This document shows positions 33,899-42,364 of a DNA stretch of 58,606 nt, piece after piece (position 1 is the first letter of the stretch; the number at the start of each line of letters is the position of its first letter). The position numbers and the translations under genes are program-made. Under the pieces are notes generated by a model. That model worked only from the letters and a program-made list of their open reading frames with translations. It ran no database searches and had not been told where the DNA came from. The stretch lies in contig CALLKA010000077.1 of NCBI GenBank assembly GCA_938008665.1, positions 1-58,606 of the forward strand, in the 5' to 3' direction. Source of the DNA: an uncultured Bacteroidota bacterium (GTDB taxonomy: Bacteria > Bacteroidota > Bacteroidia > Chitinophagales > Chitinophagaceae).

Positions 33899-33906
33899 CA
33901 AAAGTA
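33899..33906 (-). promoter_or_regulatory. Putative -7 element for THX
   Basis: The minus strand reads TACTTTTG, an exact TAnnTTTG match 33 bases before the THX start. It lies immediately downstream of the HU terminator, whose T tail runs into it. No clear -33 box is seen. Confidence 0.45.
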
Positions 33907-33909
33907 AAA

Positions 33910-33943
33910 AAACCCCTTGAATATATGGATATCCGAGGGGTTT
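33910..33943 (-). terminator. Terminator of the HU gene
   Basis: AAACCCCT (33910-33917) and AGGGGTTT (33936-33943) pair, with the stem extending two more positions through a wobble; on the minus strand the last arm runs into TTTTTTT. A clear intrinsic terminator. Confidence 0.85.
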
Positions 33944-33986
33944 AATTTCAAAAAATAGCTAGTTTACTGCCTTTTGGGCTGTAGAA

Positions 33987-34256
33987 CTACAATTTTCCGC
34001 TTAATTCTTTACCAGCTTTGAATTTTGCAACTTTTTTAGCTTTGATTTTGATAGCTGCACCAGTTTGAGGGTTACGGCCCATACGAGCTGCACGCTTAGA
34101 AACTGAGAAAGTACCGAATCCAACTAAAGTTACTTTATCGCCTTTCTTTAAAGCTTTTGTAACTGCTTCAATAAAAGCGTCTAATGCTGCGTTAGCTTGT
34201 GTTTTTGCGATCTCTGCATTGTCAGCAATGTGAGCGATCAATTCTGCTTTGTTCAT
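33987..34256 (-). CDS. HU family DNA-binding protein
   Basis: An 89-residue histone-like protein that bends and compacts DNA as a dimer. It starts MNKAELIAHIADNAEIAKTQ and has the family signature GFGTFSVSKRAARMGRNPQTG (cited here from GFGTFSVSKRAA to GRNPQTG), which includes the beta-arm with its proline, followed by KAKKVAKFKAGKEL. Length equals the canonical 90 residues. It has its own promoter boxes (34292-34323) and terminator (33910-33943), so it is a single-gene unit. Confidence 0.95.
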   Translation of the reverse strand: MNKAELIAHIADNAEIAKTQANAALDAFIEAVTKALKKGDKVTLVGFGTFSVSKRAARMGRNPQTGAAIKIKAKKVAKFKAGKELSGKL

Positions 34257-34291
34257 AGATGTGTTTTTTATAGTTATTTAAAACGATGTAA

Positions 34292-34323
34292 CAAATTTAT
34301 TGGGTTTTATCAATTTCAACAAT
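34292..34323 (-). promoter_or_regulatory. Putative HU promoter
   Basis: On the minus strand TAAATTTG (34292-34299) matches the -7 consensus exactly and ATTG (34320-34323) lies 20 bases upstream at the -33 position. The predicted leader is about 28 bases. The rest of the AT-rich gap up to 34519 holds only a weak inverted repeat (AGCAAGG at 34372, CCTTGCT at 34439). Confidence 0.55.
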
Positions 34324-34519
34324 ATTTTTTTACCTTTTTTTATTTTAATATTACCCATGAAACCCTTAAATAGCAAGGTTTTCATCCAAAATGGACTTTA
34401 ATTTACTGTTTTTATAAAATAGATTAAATCACGTAAAGCCTTGCTGCCATTGAGTTTTAAACATGTATTTGCTGAAATATAGGCCTGTAGCGGTTTTCGG
34501 CCATTTAATATATCCACAT

Positions 34520-34822
34520 TCAATTCACAATTTGCATATTGGTGCTAAAATACAAGCATTGCTCACCCCATTTGTTGTTTAGTTGTAGTATAAGGGTGTC
34601 CGCAAACTGGGTATGATACTTACTTAACTGCTCTTTATTGGCTGCGTATAGTTGTAATGTAAAAGTGGGGTATTGATCCTCCGGAACTTCTAATTGGTAT
34701 AACTTATGATCAACAAAACAACCCGTCTCGATTAATTCAATAATGAAATTTGTTTTCATCCAAATTAGCCAAGCGGGTTGAATGGCGGGGTTTAATTGAA
34801 AACTAATATTACAAACCTGCAT
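34520..34822 (-). CDS. DUF4286 family protein
   Basis: A 100-residue soluble protein. The start MQVCNISFQLNPAIQPAWLIWM and the middle IIELIETGCFVDHKLYQL, then TFTLQLYAANKEQLSKYH, follow the DUF4286 pattern, a ferredoxin-like small-domain family confined largely to Bacteroidota. No function is known. It starts 7 bases after the exonuclease III stop, so it is probably cotranscribed with it. Confidence 0.78.
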   Translation of the reverse strand: MQVCNISFQLNPAIQPAWLIWMKTNFIIELIETGCFVDHKLYQLEVPEDQYPTFTLQLYAANKEQLSKYHTQFADTLILQLNNKWGEQCLYFSTNMQIVN

Positions 34823-34829
34823 ATTAAAT

Positions 34830-35597
34830 TTATTTTAGGTCAAGTACAATTGGACAGTGATCGCTATGTTTTATTAAAGGTAAGATGCTTGCGTCGTAAA
34901 TACGATCTGCAATAGCATCTGTGGTACACAAATAATCTATGCGCCAGCCTTTGTTTTGCAGTCGCACACTTGGGAAACGTTGACTCCACCAAGAATAAGC
35001 ACCAACCGTAGTTGGATTAATTTTTCTAAAACTATCTACCCAACCCGCTTCTAAAAAAGATTCCATCCACTGTTTTTCTTCAGGCAGAAATCCAGATGAT
35101 TTTTTATTTCCTTTGGGATCATGAATATCAATATCGCGATAAGCAATATTATAATCACCAGCTAAAATTATATTGGGTCTTTCTTTTCTTAATTGCTGCA
35201 ACCAAAGATGCATTTCATCCAACCATTGGTATTTGTAGGTTTGTCTTTCATCTCCACTAGTACCTGAAGGGAAGTAAGCATTGACAATCGTTAAGTCACC
35301 CATATCCACTCGAACCACCCTGCCTTCGAAATCGCTTAAATGATAGCCATTTCCAAAAGTAACTTTATCTGGTTTTGTTTTACTAAAAATTGCCACGCCG
35401 CTATAGCCCTTTTTTTGCGCTGAATACCAAGCTACATGGTAACCTAGTGCTGTGAATAGGGATAAATCAACATCTTCTTTATTCGCTTTTGTTTCCTGTA
35501 CGCAAAAAACATCCACCGGATATTCGGTTAACCAATCAATGAGCCCCTTTTTAATTGCTGCTCGAATACCATTCACATTATAACTTACTATTTTCAT
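34830..35597 (-). CDS. xth: Exodeoxyribonuclease III / AP endonuclease
   Basis: Base-excision-repair nuclease that cuts DNA at abasic sites. The 255-residue protein has YNVNGIRAAIKKG at the start, the metal Glu in VQETKA, catalytic Asp/Asn in GDYNIAYRDIDIHDP, RIDYLCTT and the final SDHCPIVLDL. These cover the whole EEP fold, and the length matches the family. Both neighbours are on the same strand with short gaps, so it lies in a small operon with DUF4286 and the unknown secreted protein. Confidence 0.95.
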   Translation of the reverse strand: MKIVSYNVNGIRAAIKKGLIDWLTEYPVDVFCVQETKANKEDVDLSLFTALGYHVAWYSAQKKGYSGVAIFSKTKPDKVTFGNGYHLSDFEGRVVRVDMGDLTIVNAYFPSGTSGDERQTYKYQWLDEMHLWLQQLRKERPNIILAGDYNIAYRDIDIHDPKGNKKSSGFLPEEKQWMESFLEAGWVDSFRKINPTTVGAYSWWSQRFPSVRLQNKGWRIDYLCTTDAIADRIYDASILPLIKHSDHCPIVLDLK

Positions 35598-35613
35598 TAT
35601 TTATATATAAAGC

Positions 35614-36984
35614 CTAATAGGGCATTTGAAAAATTTCACTAAAAGACATTTGCAATAAAAAGTTTTTTATCTCTGTATCTACTGCTGGATCAGCCGAAAC
35701 CATTTGAAAAGGTTTATTTCTGCCTTCAGCAACCATGACCATTTTATCATTAATGAAAATAGTCTTCAAATTATTTGCGTAATTAATTAATATTTTAAAC
35801 TTGTAAGATTTAAAATATCCTTCGATTGCTTTAGCTGAAATAATTTTTCTTTTTTCATAAAACGTACCAATATTATATTTCTTAGTGCTATCGAGACCAT
35901 TAAATAGTTCATTCAAATTGAAAAACTTATCTTTTTCAACAACCGTTTCTTCTACACTAAATGAACCTATACTGTCTTGATCCAAAAATACGCTGTGTAT
36001 ATTACCTGGTAAAAATATGATTGGAGACTTGCTTCCTTCGGAATCATTTGGACTTAAATTTAATTCAAGATAGGCGACAATGTTGTAATCCAAATTACGA
36101 TTTACATCCCTTAAAGGCTGCAATACATGGTAATACTCATTTAAACTGCTACCCATTCTTTTTTTGATGACAGGTAGCATGTCAAAATACGGGTTATTGA
36201 TTGATTTGTCTCGTTGATTAATTTTATTCATCTGCGCAGGCGGCGTTCTTAATAATTGCGTACCGTTGCCGATGTTATAACTTATAAAAGGTTTACTCGT
36301 GTCAAATTGTATTCTACTTTCATTGTGTATAAAAGGCATCCAAAAATTATCGGTGGCATAAGCTGCAGGTACTTTTGCTTCAATATATTCCATGTCATCA
36401 ATATTTGGCGAGATAAAACTGATTCCTTTTTCAATCGCTTTGAAAATAAAGCTTGGGGTGCTCGCGGGTATATCGATGGCATAACCCATACCAATACTTT
36501 TGGTGGGTAACATGCTTAATAAAATAGTTTTCTTGAAAATAGTTTCTCTACGTTGGTTATAAATGTTACAGGATATATACCATACGGAACTAATGCTATC
36601 AAATTTAGATTGTGGGATTTGCGCTAACTTATTTTGAATTACAAATTCGGGACTCATTTCGTAAAGTTCAACATACGCATGAAAATTACTATTCGCACTG
36701 CGGGACCAGTCAATGGTTATTTTTCCAATTTGGTTTTGTTTGGATAATTGTAATGCGGTGGTTTTGTAATTTTTGTCTCTGATTAAATTAATTTGCTTAA
36801 ACAATCCAGAATCTAGTGCGGCTAAAAGCGGGTTAATATCATTGGGAAGCTGCCAGTAATTTGCAGTGGGCGAAACCATGGAATACGACTGTATTTGCTC
36901 CACTACCACCTTTGATTGGGCATGTGTTGTAAGTACAATTAATTGTAATAAAACGTAGGCAGTATATTTTAAAACAGGCTTCAT
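35614..36984 (-). CDS. Secreted protein of unknown function
   Basis: A 456-residue exported protein with a signal peptide (1-22, ending THAQ). I do not recognise a domain. The mature part is rich in hydrophobic/polar alternation with short beta-strand-like segments and no cysteine cluster or repeated motif. The first half contains ANYWQLPNDINPLLAALDSG and the C-terminal half a predicted beta-sandwich-like KILINYANNLKTIFINDKM. It lies 16 bases upstream of the exonuclease III gene, in the same direction. Confidence 0.65.
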   Translation of the reverse strand: MKPVLKYTAYVLLQLIVLTTHAQSKVVVEQIQSYSMVSPTANYWQLPNDINPLLAALDSGLFKQINLIRDKNYKTTALQLSKQNQIGKITIDWSRSANSNFHAYVELYEMSPEFVIQNKLAQIPQSKFDSISSVWYISCNIYNQRRETIFKKTILLSMLPTKSIGMGYAIDIPASTPSFIFKAIEKGISFISPNIDDMEYIEAKVPAAYATDNFWMPFIHNESRIQFDTSKPFISYNIGNGTQLLRTPPAQMNKINQRDKSINNPYFDMLPVIKKRMGSSLNEYYHVLQPLRDVNRNLDYNIVAYLELNLSPNDSEGSKSPIIFLPGNIHSVFLDQDSIGSFSVEETVVEKDKFFNLNELFNGLDSTKKYNIGTFYEKRKIISAKAIEGYFKSYKFKILINYANNLKTIFINDKMVMVAEGRNKPFQMVSADPAVDTEIKNFLLQMSFSEIFQMPY

Positions 36985-37081
36985 GTGATTTGATAAACTA
37001 GGTTTTCAAATTTAGTTATTTTTAAATAACCCGAGTTCTTTATTTGCGTTAACTTTAACAGGTATTAAATAAATGCTAGTC

Positions 37082-37819
37082 ATGGCTAATTTTTCACAAA
37101 AGCGCATTATTCCAGCTACGAAATCATACGAGTTAGAAGGGCCAAAACCAAGGATTAATGAGTTTCTATTTGCTTTTCAAATATTTAAAGAATTTATTAA
37201 AGGGTTTCGGGCATTGCATTTTGTTGGACCCTGTATAACTGTTTTCGGTTCGGCTCGTTTCAAGGAAGATCATCCTTATTATATTCAAGCAAGAGAGATG
37301 GGTAAAAAAATTGCATCATTAGGTTTTGTAACCATGACGGGTGGCGGTCCTGGAATTATGGAAGCGGCAAATAGGGGGGCTTTCGAAAATGGTGGCAAAT
37401 CCATTGGTTGTAATATAAAGCTACCCTTTGAGCAACAGCCTAATCCTTATGTACAAAAATCAATCACTTTTACTTACTTTTTTATTCGTAAAGTTTTGTT
37501 GGTTAAATATTCTTATGCTTTTGTGATTATGCCTGGCGGTTTTGGTACACAGGATGAATTTTTTGAAACATTAACTTTAGCACAAACAAAAGTGATTAAT
37601 GATTTTCCCATTGTGGTGATGGGGCGTCAATTTTATCAACCATTTCAGCATTGGATGGAACACATGATTCAAGAAGGAACTATTTCCCCCGAGGATAAAA
37701 AATTTGTATTATTTACGGATAGTTGTGAGGAAGCAATACAACATATTAGTACCTACGTTAACAAGCATTATATTGTTAAGCCACGTAAACGCTTGTGGTG
37801 GTTGTTTGAGAAAGTTTAA
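37082..37819 (+). CDS. LOG family protein (TIGR00730)
   Basis: A 245-residue Rossmann-fold protein of the LOG (cytokinin riboside 5'-monophosphate phosphoribohydrolase) family. The two signature motifs are present: GGGPGIMEAANRGA near residue 95 and PGGFGTQDEFFETLT near residue 162. Bacterial members hydrolyse nucleoside 5'-monophosphates to base and ribose 5-phosphate. The ATG at 37082 (MANFSQ) is preferred over one at 37073. It converges on the metH gene with 4 bases between. Confidence 0.9.
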   Translation: MANFSQKRIIPATKSYELEGPKPRINEFLFAFQIFKEFIKGFRALHFVGPCITVFGSARFKEDHPYYIQAREMGKKIASLGFVTMTGGGPGIMEAANRGAFENGGKSIGCNIKLPFEQQPNPYVQKSITFTYFFIRKVLLVKYSYAFVIMPGGFGTQDEFFETLTLAQTKVINDFPIVVMGRQFYQPFQHWMEHMIQEGTISPEDKKFVLFTDSCEEAIQHISTYVNKHYIVKPRKRLWWLFEKV

Positions 37820-37823
37820 AACA

Positions 37824-40535
37824 TTAATCAATCACAGGCTGCAGCCATCTTGTGATATATTCTAATGGTTTATCTTTTCTTTTTGCATAATCAACTACTT
37901 GGTCCTGTTGAATTTTCCCCAATCCAAAATATTGACTTTGAGGATGTGCGAAATACCAACCGCAAACACTAGAGGCTGGATACATTGCCAAACTTTCAGT
38001 TAAAGAAATTCCTGTATGTTGCTCCGCATTTAATAAATTAAACAGGGTGTATTTTTCAGTATGATCCGGACAAGCAGGGTAACCTGGTGCCGGACGAATA
38101 CCTTGGTATTGTTCACTGATCAAGGATTCATTCGTGAGTGCTTCATCTGCTGCATATCCCCAATATTCTTTTCTTGTTTTAACGTGCAAGTATTCAGCAA
38201 ATGCTTCTGCCAATCGATCGGCCAATGCTTGTAAAATAATTTTATTATAGTCGTCTAAATTATCTTCAAAAGCTTTGATGTGTTTTTCAATACCATGAAT
38301 AGTTACCGCAAAAGCGCCGATATAATCTTTTTTATTTTCTGAGGCTGGACAAATAAAGTCGGCCAAAGAAAAGTTGGTTTGTCCTTCGGCTTTTTTGGCT
38401 TGTTGTCTTAAAAAATGCAATGCAATTGGTCCCCCAGCATTTTCAACAATGACATCATCTTCAATCGCCTTTGCTGGCCAAAATCCGACAGCACCTTTGG
38501 CAGTCAACCATTTTTCGTTCACAATTTTATTTAATAAAGTCCTAGCATCATCATACAATTTTGAAGCGACTGCGCCCACTTTTTCATCTGTTAAGATGGC
38601 AGGAAAATTTCCATGTAATTCCCAGGCGATAAAAAATGGTTTCCAATCAATATAATCAACAAGCACGGATAAGTCGTCAATTGCAATCGCTTTGTTACCG
38701 GTAAAGCTAGGAGTGGTTACTTGGAATGCATTCCAATCAATAGGTGCTTTGTTTTTTAATGCTTCTAAGTAGGCAAGTGATTGCTTTGTCGTTTTTTTAT
38801 TATCAAAATCGAATTTCAAAGCAGCATATGCTGTTTCTAATTCTTGTAAGAAAGGTGCTTTTTGATCCTTGTTTAATAGAGAACCTGCTACGGTAACACT
38901 TCTTGATGCATCGAGTACATGAACTACACCATCCTGATATTCAGGTGCAATCTTTACTGCTGTATGCATACGTGATGTAGTGGCACCGCCAATCATCAAA
39001 GGAATATTCATTCCTCTTCTTTTCATTTCTTTGGCGATATACACCATCTCATCTAATGAAGGCGTAATTAATCCGCTCAATCCAATAATGTCTACTTCTT
39101 GCTTTTGCGCTTCCGTTAAAATTTTGTCTGCAGCAACCATGACACCTAAATCAATAATTTCATAGCCATTACATCCAAGTACCACACCCACAATATTTTT
39201 TCCAATATCATGTACATCTCCCTTTACGGTGGCTAATAATATTTTAGCGGGTCCTTTACTTTTCCCATTTGGATTAATGGACGCTAATTTTTTTCTTTCT
39301 TTTTCTGCTTCAATAAATGGCGTTAATACCGCCACACTTTTTTTCATTACACGTGCACTTTTTACCACCTGCGGTAAAAACATTTTTCCAGATCCAAATA
39401 AATCACCTACTTGGTTCATGCCCGCCATTAATGGACCTTCAATAACTTCCAAAGGCTCGCTATATTTCAATCTTGCTTCTTCGGTATCCGCATCAATAAA
39501 ATCGGTAATTCCATTAATTAATGAATGTGCTAATCTTTCTTCAACAGTGCCTTCGCGCCATGCAGCACTTTTAACTTCCACTTTTCCTTTTGCTTTAACA
39601 GTATCTGCATATTGAATTAAAGCTTCGGTTGCTTCATTGTTATCATTGTTCCTATTTAAAATAACATCCTCGCATAAGTTTCTCAATGTGGGTTCAATTT
39701 CATCATACACTTCCAACTGACCTGCATTTACAATACCCATATCCATACCCGCTTTTACGGCATGAAATAAAAATACAGCGTGTATTGCTTCACGCACTGC
39801 ATCATTGCCTCTAAATGAAAAAGACACATTGGATACACCACCACTTACTTTCGCTAATGGCATTTCTTGCTTAATCACACGTGTTGCTTCGATAAAGTCA
39901 ACAGCATAATTATTATGTTCTTCAATACCAGTCGCTACTGCGAAAATATTAGGATCAAAAATAATGTCCTGAGGATCAAAACCAACTTGCTCCACTAAAA
40001 TTTTATATGCGCGCGAACAAATTTCAATTTTGCGATCCTTGGTATCTGCTTGTCCTTTTTCATCAAATGCCATTACAATAACTGCAGCACCATAGGCTTT
40101 ACAAATATGTGCTTGTTCAATAAACTTTGCTTCTCCTTCCTTCATGGAAATAGAATTCACAATACATTTTCCTTGCACACATTTTAATCCTGCTTCAATA
40201 ATTTCAAACTTGGAACTATCAATCATGATGGGGATTTTAGCAATATCCGGCTCGCTTTGAACTAAGTTCAAAAAAGTGGTCATCGCTAATACGCCTTCTA
40301 ATAAGGCATCGTCCATATTGACATCAATAATTTGTGCCCCATTTTCCACCTGGCTTCTTGCCACCGACAGCGCCTCTTCGTATTTATTTTCCTTAATAAG
40401 TCGTGCAAATTTCTTAGAGCCAGTCACATTGGTACGCTCCCCAACATTTACAAAATTAGTTTCGGGACGAATCACTAATGGTTCTAATCCTGCTAATCTT
40501 AAATAAGGCTTAATATGTATTATTTCGTCGCTCAT
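37824..40535 (-). CDS. metH: Methionine synthase, folate/B12/activation part
   Basis: C-terminal two-thirds of cobalamin-dependent methionine synthase as a separate 903-residue chain. It contains the pterin-binding domain (about 20-285, starting FVNVGERTNVTGSKKF), the B12 cap and B12-binding domain with DVHDIGKNIVG (the cobalt His is the H) and LMIGGATTSR, and the SAM activation domain with RPAPGYPACPDHTEK. It transfers methyl from methyltetrahydrofolate to cobalamin and is reactivated by SAM. The gene starts 3 bases after the homocysteine-binding half. Confidence 0.95.
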   Translation of the reverse strand: MSDEIIHIKPYLRLAGLEPLVIRPETNFVNVGERTNVTGSKKFARLIKENKYEEALSVARSQVENGAQIIDVNMDDALLEGVLAMTTFLNLVQSEPDIAKIPIMIDSSKFEIIEAGLKCVQGKCIVNSISMKEGEAKFIEQAHICKAYGAAVIVMAFDEKGQADTKDRKIEICSRAYKILVEQVGFDPQDIIFDPNIFAVATGIEEHNNYAVDFIEATRVIKQEMPLAKVSGGVSNVSFSFRGNDAVREAIHAVFLFHAVKAGMDMGIVNAGQLEVYDEIEPTLRNLCEDVILNRNNDNNEATEALIQYADTVKAKGKVEVKSAAWREGTVEERLAHSLINGITDFIDADTEEARLKYSEPLEVIEGPLMAGMNQVGDLFGSGKMFLPQVVKSARVMKKSVAVLTPFIEAEKERKKLASINPNGKSKGPAKILLATVKGDVHDIGKNIVGVVLGCNGYEIIDLGVMVAADKILTEAQKQEVDIIGLSGLITPSLDEMVYIAKEMKRRGMNIPLMIGGATTSRMHTAVKIAPEYQDGVVHVLDASRSVTVAGSLLNKDQKAPFLQELETAYAALKFDFDNKKTTKQSLAYLEALKNKAPIDWNAFQVTTPSFTGNKAIAIDDLSVLVDYIDWKPFFIAWELHGNFPAILTDEKVGAVASKLYDDARTLLNKIVNEKWLTAKGAVGFWPAKAIEDDVIVENAGGPIALHFLRQQAKKAEGQTNFSLADFICPASENKKDYIGAFAVTIHGIEKHIKAFEDNLDDYNKIILQALADRLAEAFAEYLHVKTRKEYWGYAADEALTNESLISEQYQGIRPAPGYPACPDHTEKYTLFNLLNAEQHTGISLTESLAMYPASSVCGWYFAHPQSQYFGLGKIQQDQVVDYAKRKDKPLEYITRWLQPVID

Positions 40536-40538
40536 AAT

Positions 40539-41552
40539 TTAAATAGTTGGGTCTAAAATTGGAAGTGATCTTGGCGTAATATTTTTTACATTATCCGCCA
40601 TATGTTTAATATGATCCGGTGTGGTGCCACAACAGCCACCCACAATATTTACGAATTTATTTTTTGCCCATTCTTCAATGAAGTGTGCAGTTTGATGTGG
40701 GGCTTCGTCATATTCACCCATCGCATTAGGCAATCCAGCATTGGGATAAGCCGAAGTGTAACAGGTGGCAATTTGTGCAAGTTCTTCAATATGACTTCTC
40801 ATTTCCTGTGCACCTAATGCGCAATTAAGACCAACGCTTAATGGTTTGGCATGTTCAATAGAAGTATAAAATGCAGCTAAAGTTTGTCCGCTTAAAGTAC
40901 GTCCTGATGCATCTGTGATGGTACCACTAATCATGATGGGTAATTCCGGTTTGCCAATTTTTCTGAAAAATTCTTTCACTGCAAATATCGCGGCCTTTGC
41001 ATTTAAGGTATCAAAGATGGTTTCGATTAATATCACATCCACACCACCATCCACAAGTCCTCGTATTTGTTCCGTATAGGCAATCACCACTTCGTCAAAA
41101 GTGACCGCACGAAATCCGGGGTTGTTTACATCGGGAGACAAGCTTAATGTTTTATTCAAAGGGCCAATAGATCCGGCAATATATTTATCTGATGCATTTG
41201 GATGTTTTGACTTGTATTGGGTAATAGCGTCTTTCACACATTTAGCTGCAGCGACATTTAATTCATACGCTAAATCCTGCATGTCATAATCAGCCATAGC
41301 AATAGAAGTGCTACTGAAGGTATTGGTTTCAATAATATCAGCTCCTGCTTCTAAATATTGTAAATGAATGCCAGTGATAATGGCGGGTTGGGTAATGCAC
41401 AATAAGTCATTGTTTCCTTTCAAGTCCGATGGCCAATTTGCAAACCTTGTCCCACGGTAATCTGCTTCCGTTAATTTATGACGCTGAATCATGGTACCCA
41501 TGGCGCCATCAATAACTAATATCCTTTTTTTGAGTGTCTCTTGAATTGACAT
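40539..41552 (-). CDS. metH: Methionine synthase, homocysteine methyltransferase part
   Basis: The N-terminal module of MetH as a separate 337-residue chain. It begins MSIQETLKKRILVIDGAMGT and has the TIM-barrel substrate site and the zinc ligands: one Cys in GLNCALGA and two in GGCCGTTPDHI near the C-terminus. It activates homocysteine for methyl transfer from the other chain. The frame is open to 41594, but the ATG at 41552 fits the family. Promoter boxes lie at 41705-41736, leaving a leader of about 145 bases. Confidence 0.94.
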   Translation of the reverse strand: MSIQETLKKRILVIDGAMGTMIQRHKLTEADYRGTRFANWPSDLKGNNDLLCITQPAIITGIHLQYLEAGADIIETNTFSSTSIAMADYDMQDLAYELNVAAAKCVKDAITQYKSKHPNASDKYIAGSIGPLNKTLSLSPDVNNPGFRAVTFDEVVIAYTEQIRGLVDGGVDVILIETIFDTLNAKAAIFAVKEFFRKIGKPELPIMISGTITDASGRTLSGQTLAAFYTSIEHAKPLSVGLNCALGAQEMRSHIEELAQIATCYTSAYPNAGLPNAMGEYDEAPHQTAHFIEEWAKNKFVNIVGGCCGTTPDHIKHMADNVKNITPRSLPILDPTI

Positions 41553-41652
41553 AAATAAATTTTTATGCATGCATCCAAAAGAAAAAGACAACAACTAATA
41601 ATACTATAAAGAGGTGGGGTTTGTAATAGTATCGTTTATTAGTTCTATTTTT

Positions 41653-41695
41653 TTCCTTACGGAAGGCAGGGTGAACAATAAACAAATCCGCCTGC
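41653..41695 (-). other. Structured 5' leader of metH
   Basis: Within the leader the minus strand can form GCAGG/CCTGC (41691-41695 with 41666-41670) around a 20-base loop, followed by TTCC-GTAA-GGAA (41653-41664) with a GNRA-like tetraloop and then a run of A. This is less structure than a known SAM or B12 riboswitch would show. It may be a regulatory leader or simply local pairing. Confidence 0.35.
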
Positions 41696-41704
41696 AATGC
41701 GGGG

Positions 41705-41736
41705 CAAAGTTAATACACTATTGTATTGTAGCCAAA
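41705..41736 (-). promoter_or_regulatory. Putative metH promoter
   Basis: On the minus strand TTTG (41733-41736) is followed after 20 bases by TAACTTTG (41705-41712), an exact match to the Bacteroidota -33 TTTG / -7 TAnnTTTG consensus at standard spacing. It is the best promoter candidate in the window. The start site would be near 41698. Confidence 0.65.
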
Positions 41737-41787
41737 TTATGACCTATTAAATAGGAAGGGAGAAGTAGGCGTGCAGTGGAACGATTT

Positions 41788-42318
41788 TTAAAATGCAGCT
41801 ACAACATCAATATTCATCTTATCTGCAACTAGTTTTATTAGAATGCCTCCAATTTTAAAATCCTTTAATCTTACCACAAATTGGGCAGATGCTTTAGGCA
41901 CACCCCCTTTTATTTCAATGATACCGGTGGTTTCCATAGCTTTTTTTACCCCATGCACTTGCATTACGCCACTTACATTAACAGGGTATTTGCCATCTTT
42001 TGAAAAATTCACCGTGTTGAAATTGGTTATTTTGCCATTGAAGAAAGCCCTTGGGAATTGATCACTTTCCATATATTCCTCATTGAAATGCTTTTGCATG
42101 TCGGCCATTTCAAATTTAAAATCCTTAATCAGCATAATGAAACTCAAGTCACCGTTGCTTTGTAGCCTACAAACTGCCGCTTTGTTCAATGCGTCAATGT
42201 CGCTATCATCCTGCGCTATGAAACGTACTTGCGCGCTAGTGGTACTGTAATTTTTTTGTGCAAATATTGCTTGCGTGCATAGGATGAATAATAGGGTGGT
42301 GAATATACGAATGGACAT
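41788..42318 (-). CDS. YceI family secreted protein
   Basis: A 176-residue exported protein with a signal peptide (1-20, ending IFAQ) and the YceI lipocalin-like barrel pattern: VRFIAQDDSDIDALNKAAVC, FEMADMQKHFNEEYMESDQF, PRAFFNGKI, and VNVSGVMQVHGVKKAMETTG. YceI proteins bind polyisoprenoid-type lipids in a beta-barrel. Bacteroidota often carry several. It lies upstream of the metH promoter on the same strand, as a probable separate unit. Confidence 0.88.
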   Translation of the reverse strand: MSIRIFTTLLFILCTQAIFAQKNYSTTSAQVRFIAQDDSDIDALNKAAVCRLQSNGDLSFIMLIKDFKFEMADMQKHFNEEYMESDQFPRAFFNGKITNFNTVNFSKDGKYPVNVSGVMQVHGVKKAMETTGIIEIKGGVPKASAQFVVRLKDFKIGGILIKLVADKMNIDVVAAF

Positions 42319-42364
42319 ATTTTAGTGTTTGAACATCAAAACTATGAAATATTTTGAAATGTAT

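Noticed and set aside
34257..34519. tRNA or small RNA gene in the AT-rich gap between HU and DUF4286
   Set aside because: No cloverleaf, no CCA end and no strong helix was found; only a weak AGCAAGG/CCTTGCT pair with a 60-base loop. The HU promoter accounts for part of the gap.
40536..40538. Frameshift or sequencing error splitting metH
   Set aside because: The two frames end and start cleanly with stop and ATG 3 bases apart, each chain is complete at its domain boundary, and split MetH is known in Bacteroidota.
41553..41704. SAM or cobalamin riboswitch upstream of metH
   Set aside because: The leader holds only a 5-bp and a 4-bp stem and lacks recognisable SAM-II, SAM-I or B12-box sequences. 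It is reported only as a structured leader of unknown use.
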